Part shown: one piece after another, positions 13,522 to 13,791 of the stretch
How the letters are laid out: each line of letters opens with the position of its first letter
Position numbering within the stretch: the stretch's first letter is position 1
Assembly (NCBI GenBank): GCA_001689535.1
Contig: LUJP01000010.1
Span: forward strand, 8,296-22,086
Reading direction: 5' to 3'
Length of the DNA stretch: 13,791 bases
DNA from: Bacteroidales bacterium M5
Lineage (GTDB): Bacteria > Bacteroidota > Bacteroidia > Bacteroidales > Muribaculaceae
Program-made: the position numbers and the translations under genes
The notes under the pieces: generated by a model
Seen by the model: the letters and a program-made list of their open reading frames with translations, nothing else
What the model was told of the DNA's origin: nothing
The model's database searches: none

Positions 13522-13577
13522 GTGAGTTAGTTTAATAATATATTGAATGAGAGCCACGTTGAGAAACGCGACTTATA

Positions 13578-13608
13578 TTTGAAAACCGAAAATTATTGAC
13601 TACCTTTG
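13578..13608 (+). promoter_or_regulatory. Bacteroidota-type promoter (-33 TTTG, 19-bp spacer, -7 TACCTTTG)
   Basis: TTTG at 13578-13581 and TACCTTTG at 13601-13608 are separated by exactly 19 bp, matching the Bacteroides consensus TTTG-N19-21-TAnnTTTG in both boxes and in spacing. Transcription would start near 13614, not within any open reading frame. It therefore points to the small RNA below or to a leader for a gene beyond the window. Confidence 0.78.
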
Positions 13609-13613
13609 TGGTC

Positions 13614-13692
13614 GATGATTTCTTTCAATCATCATTTGCGTTGAAAGCTCTCCGAATCGTGTTTTAACCGGGTCGGAGAGCTTTATTTTTAG
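13614..13692 (+). ncRNA. candidate small structured RNA, about 75-80 nt
   Basis: A strong promoter ends at 13608 and a terminator ends near 13690, and no open reading frame fits between them. The predicted transcript starts with a perfect 7-bp hairpin, GATGATT-TCTTTC-AATCATC (13614-13633), and ends with the 12-bp terminator stem. CTTTCAA (13622-13628) can also pair with TTGAAAG (13641-13647), a fold that competes with both hairpins. It could be an independent small RNA or an attenuated leader for a downstream gene. No known RNA family is recognised. Confidence 0.55.
13644..13690 (+). terminator. rho-independent terminator
   Basis: AAAGCTCTCCGA (13644-13655) and TCGGAGAGCTTT (13673-13684) form a perfect 12-bp stem around a 17-base loop, followed directly by a T-rich stretch (ATTTTTAGATTTTG). 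It would end both the lysis transcript and the short RNA. The other strand lacks a matching T-run, so it acts on the + strand. Confidence 0.88.
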
Positions 13693-13791
13693 ATTTTGTT
13701 GTTATTTCGTGACTTCAACAAAATTATACCCACATTAAATATTTGATTATAAGTTTATTATATTAGCTTTTATTACATTCTGCATCGGCAA
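13691..13791. other. AT-rich non-coding end of window, nothing firm seen
   Basis: This stretch is very AT-rich and has no convincing open reading frame. TTTG at 13742-13745 with TAGCTTTT at 13764-13771 (18-bp gap) resembles a promoter but misses the final G and the preferred spacing. No attachment site or tRNA end can be recognised from this side alone. Confidence 0.4.

Noticed and set aside
13557..13568. CGTT-GAGA-AACG hairpin after the spanin gene as a terminator
   Set aside because: The stem is only 4 bp and no T-run follows. The strong terminator at 13644-13690 is the likelier end of the lysis transcript.
13742..13771. Second promoter-like sequence near the window end
   Set aside because: The -7 box lacks the final G (TAGCTTTT), the spacer is 18 bp, and the whole stretch is so AT-rich that chance matches are expected.

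Overview
The window looks like the tail and lysis region of a tailed phage or prophage of a Bacteroidota host, probably Bacteroidales. Three things support this. First, every gene lies on the + strand in a tightly packed, often overlapping series. Second, the start regions lack strong Shine-Dalgarno sequences, while the two larger non-coding gaps carry Bacteroidota-type promoter elements (TAnnTTTG at 11854-11861; TTTG-N19-TACCTTTG at 13578-13608). Third, the protein families are typical of gut Bacteroidales phages.

Layout. Positions 1-3126 hold the end of an upstream gene (possibly the tape measure protein), a small unknown protein, a two-repeat distal-tail-like protein, and two alanine-rich, coiled-coil tail-fibre or baseplate proteins. 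Positions 3144-6309 are a complete diversity-generating retroelement (DGR). It consists of a 480-residue target protein whose last 40 or so residues are the variable repeat (VR, 4456-4572), a 120-residue accessory-position protein, a template repeat (TR, 5028-5144), a structured spacer, and a DGR-type reverse transcriptase with YADD and IGNYLSQ motifs. Aligned without gaps over 117 bp, VR and TR differ at 24 positions. Twenty-three of these are template adenines (12 A>G, 7 A>C, 4 A>T), the signature of adenine-directed mutagenic retrohoming. Positions 6287-11811 return to tail genes: a small protein overlapping the RT, a 1543-residue tail-tip/fibre protein with several chitin-binding-like modules, and a small tail-associated protein. 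Positions 11888-13521 form a lysis cassette behind its own promoter: a holin, a GH108-type muramidase, and a protein with an N-terminal lipoprotein signal and a C-terminal membrane helix that fits a unimolecular spanin. Positions 13522-13791 are non-coding and contain a promoter, two hairpins and a terminator that together look like a short RNA gene of about 75 nt.

How it works together (inference): the tail genes build the distal tail and its adhesins. The DGR rewrites the tip of one adhesin, the C-type-lectin-like target, so the phage can track changes in host surface receptors. The separate 1543-residue protein carries fixed carbohydrate-binding-like modules. The lysis cassette then opens the Gram-negative envelope. 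The points most worth following up are the DGR with its non-Avd-like accessory gene, an in-frame stop codon in the TR at a mutable adenine, the strongly alanine-shifted VR, the u-spanin candidate and the small structured RNA at the right end.
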